This document shows, one piece after another, positions 1 to 6,619 of a stretch of 36,334 nucleotides of DNA (position 1 is the first letter of the stretch; each line of letters opens with the position of its first letter). Made by a program: the position numbers and the translations under genes. The stretch spans positions 1 through 36,334 of the IMG/VR virus record IMGVR_UViG_3300037485_001401; one strand, written 5' to 3'. The notes below the pieces were generated by a model. That model saw nothing but the letters and a program-made list of their open reading frames with translations, had not been told where the DNA came from and searched no databases. This DNA is from a virus.

Positions 1-127
1 CGCCTGAACGTCTATCATGTTTATTCCTTCCTTGGTGTGTGCTACTATTGTAACACTATCGATTTTTTAAAACACTGTCAATTTTTGGAGCTAACTTGTC
101 AACTTTCATCAGAGTACCCAAAAAAGT
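1..127. repeat. Terminal direct repeat, left copy
   Basis: Bases 1-127 are identical to 36208-36334. An exact 127-base overlap equals a common largest assembler k-mer, so this is best read as the overlap left when a circular or circularly permuted genome is written as a line, not as a biological terminal repeat. The unique circle is 36,207 bp. The repeat carries the upstream region and TTG start of the gene at 96-611 and the first codons of the minus-strand gene at 35926-36225. Confidence 0.95.
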
Positions 128-611
128 CATCGCGCTGCAATGGTATCCTTTTATGAAACTAAACTATGTTGAGAACATCATGGGTGAAGTTGTGTCGGCT
201 ACGGCATCAACGTATATGGGAGCTAGTTATAACCCTAATGACCCGTTCCAACCACCACAAAAGCCCAAAATGACTTGCATTGGTGCAAGGGTGAAATGTG
301 GTGATAAAGTGTATGAATTAGAGCCTTCTGACTACGTGATTTACGATGTAACAACATCATTGCCGATCCAAGTTTTGAAAGAATCCATCTTCCTTGGTAA
401 CTACGTTGTTACCGAAAAATTTGAGCTTTGCCATGACTGCGCGGCTAAAGTAGCTGAACTTAATAACTCAGCCCCACCGATACCAAAGACAATAGAAGAA
501 TGCATTTCAGTACTAGAGCGCGGGGAAGTATTAGATTTAGGCAAGGGAAAGATCATAAGAACTATAGCAGAATTTAAGAAGTGGGCCGCTGAGAATGGTA
601 AGGTGATATAA
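96..611 (+). CDS. Small phage protein of the 'KKPVVIEA'-type family, function unknown
   Basis: This 171-residue protein starts with TTG at 96, supported by GGAG at 87-90 with 5-base spacing. The next ATG (145) has no ribosome site. The N-terminus (RVPKKVIALQWYPF) and a later GDxVYxLxPSDYVIYD stretch resemble a widespread phage family that opens with KYRKKPVVIEAxQW and carries a PGDYII motif; its function is unknown. A CHDC pair near residues 112-115 could bind metal. It stands alone on the plus strand, convergent with recT, and the two share the hairpin at 611-637. The family link is by eye only. Confidence 0.75.
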   Translation: MSTFIRVPKKVIALQWYPFMKLNYVENIMGEVVSATASTYMGASYNPNDPFQPPQKPKMTCIGARVKCGDKVYELEPSDYVIYDVTTSLPIQVLKESIFLGNYVVTEKFELCHDCAAKVAELNNSAPPIPKTIEECISVLERGEVLDLGKGKIIRTIAEFKKWAAENGKVI

Positions 612-637
612 AAAAAACCATGATAAACATGGCTTTT
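611..637. terminator. Bidirectional intrinsic terminator between 96-611 and recT
   Basis: The stem CCATG (618-622) pairs with CATGG (628-632) around a 5-base loop. A-run 611-617 lies on one side and TTTT 634-637 on the other. It sits between two convergent genes, so it can serve both strands. The stem is short. Confidence 0.55.
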
Positions 638-666
638 ATGTGGTCTGGTATTTCTTTTGGAGTAGT

Positions 667-1689
667 TTATTGTTGCCTATTTTGATTCATCTTTTCAATT
701 ATAAAATCATACATCTTCTTCATATGTTCAAGTTTTTTCTCAAGTGAAATTTGAACTAAAATTTCCGCTTTAGTTTTTTTCATCCCTTCAAAAAATGCAT
801 TATCCATGGTTTCGAGCGTGTCCATCAATTCCCCGCGCATATCTTCTATGTCAAGTTCACGTACTAAATCGATTTCATTTAGTTCATTAACTGCATTCAA
901 AGAATCCATTGACTGCTGTTCTGTAGAAAATTCTGGTTCATGCTCAAAATTTTGTTCACTGTCTATTTTTTGAACAGTCTCAGCCAATTTGGCTTGTGTG
1001 CTTACTTTTTGAGCAATTGCCTCTTTTTTAACCAACGTGCTAGGCTGACTTATCTCAATATCAATTACTTTATCCATTTCCTCTGAAATATAAAAATTAC
1101 CCATAGTCTCTGGAAATGCCCATCTAAAAGCGCCTGCTATCGCGCATTTGCGCATCATAAACTTGGGAGCTGCTTTCCACGTTGCTGTTGGAAGCCCTGT
1201 TTTAAAATCTAGTTTTGCAATCTCCCAAAAATCACACTCATAAGCTACTTTTTCCCTTCCTTTGCGTTTAACCCATGCAGTAGCTTTCCAGCTTGGCTTT
1301 TTTATTCCCGATATGATATCGAGATATGAATCTTCAACAACTTCATAGCCCCAGTCTTCTAACTGCCCTGTTTGCTGCGCTAACTGCATGTAAAACATGT
1401 AGTTAAACATTACAGTGCCTTTGTACTCGGTAACTCCTGTCTGATAATTAGTTGTCTTATGAGGGATAAGATATATTTGGTTTAATCGTGGATCGGCGCC
1501 GGTAAGTTGCGCTTTGTGAATAAAATCAAGCAAGTATTTCTTATCCATGTCAGGGTTAGCATCGACCAAGATCTTAAGGAAATTTCGATCCAATGCTTTT
1601 TTAACATCATTTTTTGTTGTGGTCGAAAGCGACAGCAGTAAATCAACTTTTCTATCGAGTTCAGTCTGTGTAGCGAGTTCTTTTGACAT
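667..1689 (-). CDS. recT: RecT/Bet-type single-strand annealing recombinase
   Basis: This 340-residue protein matches the RecT/Redbeta (Bet) family. The core has the hallmark GADPRLNQIYLIP at about residues 64-76, then YKGTVMFNYMFYMQLAQ and a conserved PKFMMRKCAIAGAFRWAFPE near 175-194. Such proteins anneal complementary single strands during phage recombination and help form replication concatemers. The C-terminal third (about 215-340) is polar and coiled-coil-like, and longer than in Bet of lambda. The ATG at 1689 follows GGAGATAGAACT. It is the last gene of a minus-strand early operon. No exonuclease or SSB partner gene is recognisable nearby, which is unusual. Confidence 0.9.
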   Translation of the reverse strand: MSKELATQTELDRKVDLLLSLSTTTKNDVKKALDRNFLKILVDANPDMDKKYLLDFIHKAQLTGADPRLNQIYLIPHKTTNYQTGVTEYKGTVMFNYMFYMQLAQQTGQLEDWGYEVVEDSYLDIISGIKKPSWKATAWVKRKGREKVAYECDFWEIAKLDFKTGLPTATWKAAPKFMMRKCAIAGAFRWAFPETMGNFYISEEMDKVIDIEISQPSTLVKKEAIAQKVSTQAKLAETVQKIDSEQNFEHEPEFSTEQQSMDSLNAVNELNEIDLVRELDIEDMRGELMDTLETMDNAFFEGMKKTKAEILVQISLEKKLEHMKKMYDFIIEKMNQNRQQ

Positions 1690-1749
1690 AGTTCTATCTC
1701 CAAAAGTCAGTTATACAAAGTTTATGCAACAATTTTGTAACACGGAATG

Positions 1750-2037
1750 TCATGACGTGCAATAGCATTTTTCAGTTAATTCGTATTCATTTGGTGCATT
1801 TCCGTTATCGTCGAAATGATGTTTATAAACTATCAGATATCCCTTATATTTCAATCTTTCGACATTCGCCCGGATGGTGGAAACGGATAGATCAAACTCT
1901 GACTGAATCTCATGAAATGGCATTGTTACCGTTTTTGAATTCATAGCTTCTAATTTTGCAGCAATGCAGATAAGCATATATTTCTCACAAATCGACAATT
2001 CTTTGCGCGTTTGGACTCCCTTGATGAAATTAATCAT
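1750..2037 (-). CDS. Winged-helix DNA-binding protein
   Basis: This 95-residue protein has a likely winged helix-turn-helix. Helices EKYMLICIAAKLEAMN and FHEIQSEFDLSVSTIRANVERLKYKGY precede a basic wing ending NEYELTEKC. The layout resembles winged-helix N-terminal domains of phage and plasmid replication initiators. It is similar in plan to the proteins at 3446-3733 and 3726-4100, suggesting a small paralogue family. The ATG directly abuts the stop of the upstream gene (TAAATG), so translation is probably coupled. A regulatory or replication role is inferred. Confidence 0.7.
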   Translation of the reverse strand: MINFIKGVQTRKELSICEKYMLICIAAKLEAMNSKTVTMPFHEIQSEFDLSVSTIRANVERLKYKGYLIVYKHHFDDNGNAPNEYELTEKCYCTS

Positions 2038-2271
2038 TTAATGATCAATCCTATGTTCTAAATATTCCATTTTAGACATAAGCACCTTCTCAAGATTACC
2101 CATAGTTCTAATCATCAAGTTCATTTTTTCATCCAAATCCATAATTGACTTTTCAAAAGACTTTTCCTTTTTGACATATATTTCAAACCAATTCACTTTT
2201 TGCTCTGGAATTCCCTTAGCTCTAAATTCATCGAAAGATGACGCATAATAGCTGTTATTTATTTCAGACAT
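2038..2271 (-). CDS. Small coiled-coil protein, unknown
   Basis: The product is 77 residues, mostly charged, with a predicted helix or coiled coil across about residues 30-75 (KSIMDLDEKMNLMIRTMGNLEKVL). No known domain is recognised. The ATG at 2271 has AAGGGATAGGT just upstream. It lies between the putative replication gene and the winged-helix gene, with which it is contiguous, so it probably belongs to the same early operon. Confidence 0.65.
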   Translation of the reverse strand: MSEINNSYYASSFDEFRAKGIPEQKVNWFEIYVKKEKSFEKSIMDLDEKMNLMIRTMGNLEKVLMSKMEYLEHRIDH

Positions 2272-2334
2272 ACCTATCCCTTATCTGTTATTTTTATGCT
2301 GTCCTAGTCAATGTTTTAGTGCTTAGGATTTAAC

Positions 2335-3234
2335 TTAGCAAATCATTGGCGGTGAATATTTGTCGTTAAACTCATTAATCGAATTGACATAGTTTTGATG
2401 GATCATAGCCCTTGCAACTTCAACTTGGGTCATGCCTGAATCCATTAATTGTTTGCAAATTCTTGTAGTTGCGTCGGTCCATATCTTCACTTTCTTGTGA
2501 GTATAGGAAGAAAGATTGGCTAAAAGCGGGTTATTGAATTTGTCTTTCAATGCACCCTTTTCCTGAGAAGGAAGATAGCCGTGGGTATTTAAAATTGTAT
2601 CTTTATGATTTGAGTTGTCTTGTATCTTAGCAAATGAGCCAAGCGGATAGGTTACCCCCCTCACCAATCCACCTGCTACTGATTCACAGCAATTACACAT
2701 AGTTATCAACATTTTTCCCGTATTATATTTCAATCTCGCAAACCGTGATCGCATAGTAACAAACTCTCTTTTTATGATATATCCGTCACAATATCCGAAT
2801 TCTCGGAATGGCATTATTTTTCGGTTTGCCACGCAATCATGGAACCAAGAAATAAATTGCTCGGTTAATTGTACTCTCTGTCTATATGGTGTTTTAGTTC
2901 TTACTAATCTACCGTCAACTTCCATTGTTTGTTCAGCCCAGTTAAGACCATCAATTAGTATGATACCTCTAGCCTGCAATCCTTCCTTGGCTATCCTAAC
3001 GCTCTCTTTTGATCGATTGATAAGATATCCGATAGACCCATTAGCCCAGTCATGAAATGTTTTTAAATTATGTCCATTTTTACCAAGTTTCGATTCCTCA
3101 AGAATCAAATCGAGTAGTTTTAACTCTGTTTCAGTCAAAAACTTAATATGACGAACAGTATTTTTCACATTGATTGAAGAAAGTGAAATGTTTTTTTGAG
3201 CTGATGTATTGATTTTTTGCGCGGAATTATGCAT
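2335..3234 (-). CDS. Winged-helix protein, possible replication initiator
   Basis: This 299-residue protein has a winged-helix-like region at about residues 30-130: TETELKLLDLILEESK, then SIGYLINRSKESVRIAKEGLQARGII. The C-terminal end (ATTRICKQLMDSGMTQVEVARAMIHQ) also looks like a small helical DNA- or protein-binding segment. Size, winged helix and position at the head of the recT operon fit a phage replication initiator, but no catalytic motif is seen and this is inference. The ATG at 3234 follows GGAG. The large palindrome at 3279-3340 lies just upstream and could be its promoter-operator or the replication origin. Confidence 0.6.
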   Translation of the reverse strand: MHNSAQKINTSAQKNISLSSINVKNTVRHIKFLTETELKLLDLILEESKLGKNGHNLKTFHDWANGSIGYLINRSKESVRIAKEGLQARGIILIDGLNWAEQTMEVDGRLVRTKTPYRQRVQLTEQFISWFHDCVANRKIMPFREFGYCDGYIIKREFVTMRSRFARLKYNTGKMLITMCNCCESVAGGLVRGVTYPLGSFAKIQDNSNHKDTILNTHGYLPSQEKGALKDKFNNPLLANLSSYTHKKVKIWTDATTRICKQLMDSGMTQVEVARAMIHQNYVNSINEFNDKYSPPMIC

Positions 3235-3278
3235 ATTTAAATTTCTCCATGACGGTTTTCATAGTTCCGTCTTGTTAG

Positions 3279-3340
3279 TAGGAGAAATTAAATCTTGTGT
3301 ATGTTTATTGGTTGTATTATACACAGTTTGTTTTCTCCTA
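3279..3340. promoter_or_regulatory. Nested imperfect palindrome with promoter -10 (operator or origin candidate)
   Basis: Outer arms TAGGAGAAA (3279-3287) and TTTCTCCTA (3332-3340) enclose inner arms TGTGTAT (3296-3302) and ATACACA (3319-3325), all centred near 3310. A perfect TATAAT lies on the minus strand at 3316-3321, pointing toward the 299-aa gene, though no good -35 is seen. The left half (3289-3307) is an 18/19 match to 4301-4319, upstream of the next minus-strand operon. This suggests a shared regulator. A replication origin is an alternative. Confidence 0.55.
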
Positions 3341-3374
3341 ATTTTTGTAGGTTAATGAGAAAATGTTCTATCGT

Positions 3375-3410
3375 AAAAGCCTGAAACGCGCAATATCGTT
3401 TCGGGCTTTT
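3375..3410 (-). terminator. Intrinsic terminator of the 4282-3446 operon
   Basis: A 14-bp stem (AAAAGCCTGAAACG at 3375-3388 with CGTTTCGGGCTTTT at 3397-3410; one G-T pair) surrounds an 8-base loop. It lies just after the stop of the minus-strand gene at 3446 and ends GGCTTTT in that direction. The opposite direction also has a T-rich tail (3407-3417), so it may work both ways. Confidence 0.75.
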
Positions 3411-3445
3411 CATTTTTATAAACAAAACAATCCCAAAAAACATAA

Positions 3446-3733
3446 TCACACCGGCATGATTAGATAATAGATATTCGATTGATTTCTATACCCTTTTCCC
3501 TGTTGCGGCTTGATTGACAAAAAACCATTGCTGCTTAATTTTTGAACAGCTCGATACACTGTTTTAGTGCCTATTTTTAAGGCAGCACTCGCATTTTTGT
3601 ATGATATCTCAGTATATCTTTTCCCCGTGAACGGATCAAAGAAACTGAGTTCATATAACGCTAAAGCTAAAAACTTCTGTGTAGATGTTAGGTTTTTATG
3701 GTGAATAACGCATTTTTTCCAATAGTCACTCAT
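3446..3733 (-). CDS. Winged-helix DNA-binding protein
   Basis: The product is 95 residues. The order is helix STQKFLALALYELSFFD, then EISYKNASAALKIGTKTVYRAVQKLSSNGFL as recognition helices, then a wing (IKPQQGKGYRNQSNIYYLI). This matches the winged-helix domain seen at the N-terminus of replication-initiator-like phage proteins, but nothing follows it, so it is a stand-alone DNA binder. It overlaps the upstream gene by 8 bases and is the last gene before the terminator at 3375-3410. Confidence 0.7.
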   Translation of the reverse strand: MSDYWKKCVIHHKNLTSTQKFLALALYELSFFDPFTGKRYTEISYKNASAALKIGTKTVYRAVQKLSSNGFLSIKPQQGKGYRNQSNIYYLIMPV

Positions 3734-4100
3734 CTTTGTACGCCAAAGTTTTTGGGTTTAAAAATGACTCACCTTTCTTTATCCTTTTGCAAGATTTAAT
3801 TTCATTAACTTGTGAATATTCCGTTGTTATTTTGTCAGTTAATGAGAAATGTGTGTAGTTTTTACCATTCTTTTCTATATAGGAAGTTAATACATATCCT
3901 ATCCTGTTCAGATCGATCAAAATTTTGTCAACAACAGACCGCGACAAAGACACCGCTTGGCTTATTATCTCTATGTCAATTTGTTTAGATGCAACATCAG
4001 TGCCATGAGCCGCGATACAAATCATCACCGATTTTTCAGCGGAATTTAACCTGCTGTTGTAGATCATAAGTATTGTCAGTCTTAGATTACTGAGTCTCAT
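3726..4100 (-). CDS. Winged-helix DNA-binding protein
   Basis: The 124-residue product has the plan of its neighbours: LNSAEKSVMICIAAHG, then IEIISQAVSLSRSVVDKILIDLNRIGYV, then a wing ending HFSLTDKI. The motif MICIAA is shared with the 1750-2037 protein, supporting common descent. A basic tail follows. The ATG at 4100 overlaps the stop of the upstream RHH gene (TGATG), with a G-run ribosome site. A longer start at 4103 (TTG) is less likely. Confidence 0.7.
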   Translation of the reverse strand: MRLSNLRLTILMIYNSRLNSAEKSVMICIAAHGTDVASKQIDIEIISQAVSLSRSVVDKILIDLNRIGYVLTSYIEKNGKNYTHFSLTDKITTEYSQVNEIKSCKRIKKGESFLNPKTLAYKDE

Positions 4101-4282
4101 CAATCAACCCCCGATTTAAAATTTAGAGCCAATTCCTTGGAAACAATTTTGTCGATACACCATCTTATTGCTTTTGATCTATTTCCGCTTGGAGCTATCT
4201 TGTTTAACCTACTCCATTGTTTCTTATTTACCCAAATTGTAACGCGCTTTAAATCGTTACTTTTTTTTAAAATTGGAGCCAT
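4100..4282 (-). CDS. Ribbon-helix-helix (Arc/CopG-like) DNA-binding protein
   Basis: The product is 60 residues. The stretch LKRVTIWVNKKQWSRLNKIAPSG fits the beta strand and first helix of the ribbon-helix-helix fold, and NRSKAIRWCIDKIV fits helix 2 with a typical basic N-cap. RHH proteins bind operators as dimers of dimers and often repress their own promoter. The gene starts 28 bases from the perfect 15-bp inverted repeat at 4311-4325. The ATG follows AAAGGAA. Confidence 0.7.
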   Translation of the reverse strand: MAPILKKSNDLKRVTIWVNKKQWSRLNKIAPSGNRSKAIRWCIDKIVSKELALNFKSGVD

Positions 4283-4310
4283 TTTTACTTTCCTTTCGAA
4301 TAAATCTTAT

Positions 4311-4325
4311 GTATGTTTAACATAC
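4311..4325. promoter_or_regulatory. 15-bp inverted-repeat operator candidate
   Basis: GTATGTT-T-AACATAC is a perfect 7-base inverted repeat around one base. It sits in the 76-base space between divergent genes (4282 minus, 4359 plus). With its left flank it forms TAAATCTTATGTATGTTTA (4301-4319), nearly repeated at 3289-3307. The RHH protein next door is a natural candidate to bind it. Confidence 0.6.
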
Positions 4326-4358
4326 TTAAAAATCCTCATTTGTAAAAGGAAAAGTTAT

Positions 4359-4604
4359 ATGACTGATGTTTTTGACGAATTAGAGTCTGTCGTTGATGAA
4401 ATCGCGGATGAAAAAGAAGAGGCTAAAGCTGAAAAAGAAGGTCGTGCTAAAAGCAAATATTTCATTGTGCAAGTTACACATGTAGCCGAAAATCAGAAGG
4501 AATTGCGAGAATATCTTGAGGAAAACGATGACGTGGTTAAATCCCATCGCATTGTTAAAGGTTTTGAAATCCTTCCCAAGCGAAAAGTCGCCTACGTTTT
4601 TTAA
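4359..4604 (+). CDS. Small acidic protein, unknown
   Basis: This 81-residue protein starts at ATG 4359 after AAAGGAAAA. Longer in-frame starts would run back through the operator and the opposite gene. The first 37 residues are very acidic and helical (DELESVVDEIADEKEEAKAE); the rest looks like a small alpha/beta fold (KYFIVQVTHVAE, VVKSHRIVKGFEIL). No family is recognised. It is first in the plus-strand block, divergent from the RHH gene, so it may be under the same operator. Confidence 0.65.
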   Translation: MTDVFDELESVVDEIADEKEEAKAEKEGRAKSKYFIVQVTHVAENQKELREYLEENDDVVKSHRIVKGFEILPKRKVAYVF

Positions 4605-4725
4605 TTTTGTATTGACATGAAAATAAAATCATGTTTTTCTATCCATCTCATCTTGTTTATAATAGCGGTTACTGCCAAGCAATCAAAAACTAGGCAGGAT
4701 GAGACCAATTTGTTTAGAGGATTTT

Positions 4726-4947
4726 ATGGGTAGAAGAATTATAGTTCACGGGTTTCACCCAAAATATACAACAAAACTTTTGAATGAAGCGGCTGAACAT
4801 TTTGGTAGTTTAAGAAAAGTAGCCTTTGCACTAGGAATAGGAACCGCCGTGATTTATCGATGGCGCAATAACGAAACAGAAATGGGAGAAAAATGGGTTA
4901 TTTCATTAGAAAATTTATTGAAAAAATCACAATCATTGCAGTTATGA
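4726..4947 (+). CDS. Cro-like helix-turn-helix protein
   Basis: The 73-residue product has HTH GSLRKVAFALGIGTAVIYRWRN, the pattern of Cro/DicA-like regulators that check a host or phage feature and then bind an operator. Start ATG 4726 has AGAGG five bases upstream. An earlier ATG at 4699 sits directly on GGCAGG and is less likely. Two further HTH proteins of the same short type lie at 32239-32421 and 34682-34873. A TATAAT at 4658-4663 may be its promoter -10. Confidence 0.65.
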   Translation: MGRRIIVHGFHPKYTTKLLNEAAEHFGSLRKVAFALGIGTAVIYRWRNNETEMGEKWVISLENLLKKSQSLQL

Positions 4948-5357
4948 TAATTTCATTGTCGTGCGGTGATGGTAAAGAAAGAGTTGACACAATCAAAGGG
5001 CCAAAAGGCGAGACAGGAGCTAAAGGGGAAGCTGGTGCCAAGGGTGAACCCGGTAGCAAAGGGGAAGCCGGTACAAGGGGAGATAGAGGCGACAAGGGAG
5101 ATAAAGGGGATAGGGGAGATAAAGGGGAATCAGGGCCGGTAGTTGTTCAAACGCCTGCGCCGCAACCACCTATACCCGTTCCACCAATTCCACAGCCCCC
5201 GGTAATTATTTACCCACCGTATCCTTCTGACCCCGGAAATTACTGTTCTGGCTGTATCATTGTTTGTGCCTGTATCCAAAATAGATGGCAAAGCATTATC
5301 ATCAATGTACATGATAGGTATCTATATAATATAAAAAATGATGGTGTATGTTTCTAA
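4893..5357 (+). CDS. Collagen-repeat lipoprotein
   Basis: The 154-residue product begins with a basic, hydrophobic signal peptide ending in a lipobox (IISLSC, Cys24), so it is probably exported and lipid-anchored. Residues about 36-83 are 16 perfect Gly-X-Y triplets rich in K, E, D and R (such as GAKGEAGAKGEP), expected to form a collagen-like triple helix. A proline-rich linker (about 84-115) leads to a Cys-rich tail (YCSGCIIVCAC). The gene overlaps the Cro-like gene by 55 bases and has GGGAG upstream. A surface role, such as superinfection exclusion or altered host adhesion, is inference. Confidence 0.8.
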   Translation: MGYFIRKFIEKITIIAVMIISLSCGDGKERVDTIKGPKGETGAKGEAGAKGEPGSKGEAGTRGDRGDKGDKGDRGDKGESGPVVVQTPAPQPPIPVPPIPQPPVIIYPPYPSDPGNYCSGCIIVCACIQNRWQSIIINVHDRYLYNIKNDGVCF

Positions 5358-5384
5358 AAAAAACACTCTATGAAAGGAACTAAG

Positions 5385-5981
5385 ATGAAATTAATAACAG
5401 TAATTCAGATAATCATAGCGTTATCTATTGGCTATTTTTTACCCAAAGCATTTGCAGGAGAAGGGCCAGAAAATAACATCAAAGACGTACCGAAAGGAAT
5501 GAAGCTAGTTAAAATAGATTCTGAATGTAAAGATAAAGATCCCTGCGAAGCTCAAAAAAAAGAGATAGAGAAACTAACTAAAGAAATTGCAAAACTGAAA
5601 GCAGATAATGAAAGAGCTAAAAAAGATTTAACAAATGCTGAATTCCAAACAGATTGTCCAGCTCCTGAGATAAAAACAGTCTATAAAACAAAAGAGATCT
5701 CCGTTGAAAAGATTGTGGAAAAGAAAGTTGAAACCATCGTTGAAAAACCAGCTAAAAGGGGTTTAACACTGGGTTTAATGGGGGCCTACGCACAAGATGG
5801 ATTATCAACTTCTCCGTCTCCGACAGATGAATATGCAGTTGACGCCTATATTTATAAATCTTTTATCGCGGGTCCATACGTTACAATCCCAATCGGTGAT
5901 AGCTTTGAAGCTGGTTTATTCGGCATGTTTGGTGGAGTAAATCAAACAATAGGCGGTAAAGTGGGATACATGTTCAAGTGA
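5385..5981 (+). CDS. Exported coiled-coil protein with strand-rich C-terminus
   Basis: The 198-residue product has a cleavable signal peptide ending KAFA-GEG (after residue 24), then a coiled coil at about 56-88 (QKKEIEKLTKEIAKLKADNE), two cysteine-bearing segments, a charged repeat (SVEKIVEKKVETIVEKP, about 106-121), and a glycine/aromatic C-terminus (about 125-198) with alternating strands ending GYMFK. The end resembles outer-membrane strands. It could span the periplasm like a spanin, but no lipobox or known spanin motif is present. ATG 5385 follows AAAGGA; an ATG at 5370 lacks a ribosome site. Confidence 0.7.
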   Translation: MKLITVIQIIIALSIGYFLPKAFAGEGPENNIKDVPKGMKLVKIDSECKDKDPCEAQKKEIEKLTKEIAKLKADNERAKKDLTNAEFQTDCPAPEIKTVYKTKEISVEKIVEKKVETIVEKPAKRGLTLGLMGAYAQDGLSTSPSPTDEYAVDAYIYKSFIAGPYVTIPIGDSFEAGLFGMFGGVNQTIGGKVGYMFK

Positions 5982-6106
5982 ATTGCCAGCAATGCGAATT
6001 AGCTAAGACATGCCAAGTCAAAAGATTATATGAAATGTGGATTATTCCATACTCTAGAGCTGTTATTATTTGCGAAATTGTGAGGAAAAATGGAAAAGAA
6101 AAATGA
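5978..6106 (+). CDS. 42-residue Cys-rich protein
   Basis: This small frame begins with GTG 5978, overlapping the previous stop (GTGA), and ends at TGA 6106 inside the next small gene. It has Cys at positions 3, 6, 12 and 32 (CQQC, then C, then C), compatible with a small zinc knot. The coupled overlap with both neighbours supports it, but the GTG has only a weak ribosome site. No function is assigned. Confidence 0.45.
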   Translation: MNCQQCELAKTCQVKRLYEMWIIPYSRAVIICEIVRKNGKEK

Positions 6107-6251
6107 ACTATTGGTATATTTAATCACGGATTCCGGTTTCACAATTGACGTAAGGGCCTCAAAAGAATCGGCGGAAAAAGAAGTCAAAAGACTCAAAGAA
6201 TTAGATAGAGCCGGAAGTTACCGATTTGAATCATGGGAAGTTGAAGAATGA
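6090..6251 (+). CDS. 53-residue alpha/beta protein, unknown
   Basis: ATG 6090 has GAGG with good spacing, and the frame ends with a stop that overlaps the next start (ATGA at 6248-6251). The sequence shows a strand, then a helix (SKESAEKEVKRLKELDRAG), then a strand (YRFESWEVEE). This beta-alpha-beta plan is common in tiny phage proteins. No family is recognised. Confidence 0.6.
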   Translation: MEKKNELLVYLITDSGFTIDVRASKESAEKEVKRLKELDRAGSYRFESWEVEE

Positions 6252-6529
6252 AAAAGATAGTAGAAACATCTCAAGAAATGACCGGAAAAATTTGTGACAT
6301 CATTATAAAACCAGAAATTCACCCTTGGGTATCATTGGGAGTTATTTTGCAATCTACAATTGTCATATCTGCTGCGTCCGGCATCACTCTCGATACAATA
6401 TTAGAGCATATAAATAAGATACTCACCGATCCAATAGCCATAGCCGAAAGAAACCGCATTGAAGTTGAATACAAAAAAGAATACTCAAAAAACAAAACTC
6501 ACTTAAATATAGCATCTAAGCGAGTTTGA
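6248..6529 (+). CDS. Small single-helix membrane protein (holin-like size)
   Basis: The 93-residue product has one hydrophobic segment at about residues 26-48 (WVSLGVILQSTIVISAASGI) and a charged, helical C-terminal tail (about 63-93). It is translationally coupled to the gene before it and closes the plus-strand block that also encodes the exported coiled-coil protein. Its size and position would suit a holin or lysis accessory protein, but one weak membrane segment is not diagnostic. Confidence 0.6.
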   Translation: MKKIVETSQEMTGKICDIIIKPEIHPWVSLGVILQSTIVISAASGITLDTILEHINKILTDPIAIAERNRIEVEYKKEYSKNKTHLNIASKRV

Positions 6530-6619
6530 TTGTAGTATCCGTTTTCTACAGTGATTAGCCTTAATTCCCTCCAAAATTCAAATATCTTCAATATCACGTC
6601 AAAAGCCTACCTGACCTAA

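Noticed and set aside
4137-4358. N-terminal extension of the acidic protein
   Set aside because: It would cross the RHH gene and the operator; the ATG at 4359 has its own ribosome site.
5030-5145. Direct repeats of AAAGGGGA type
   Set aside because: They are the codons of the collagen triplets, not a CRISPR or iteron array.
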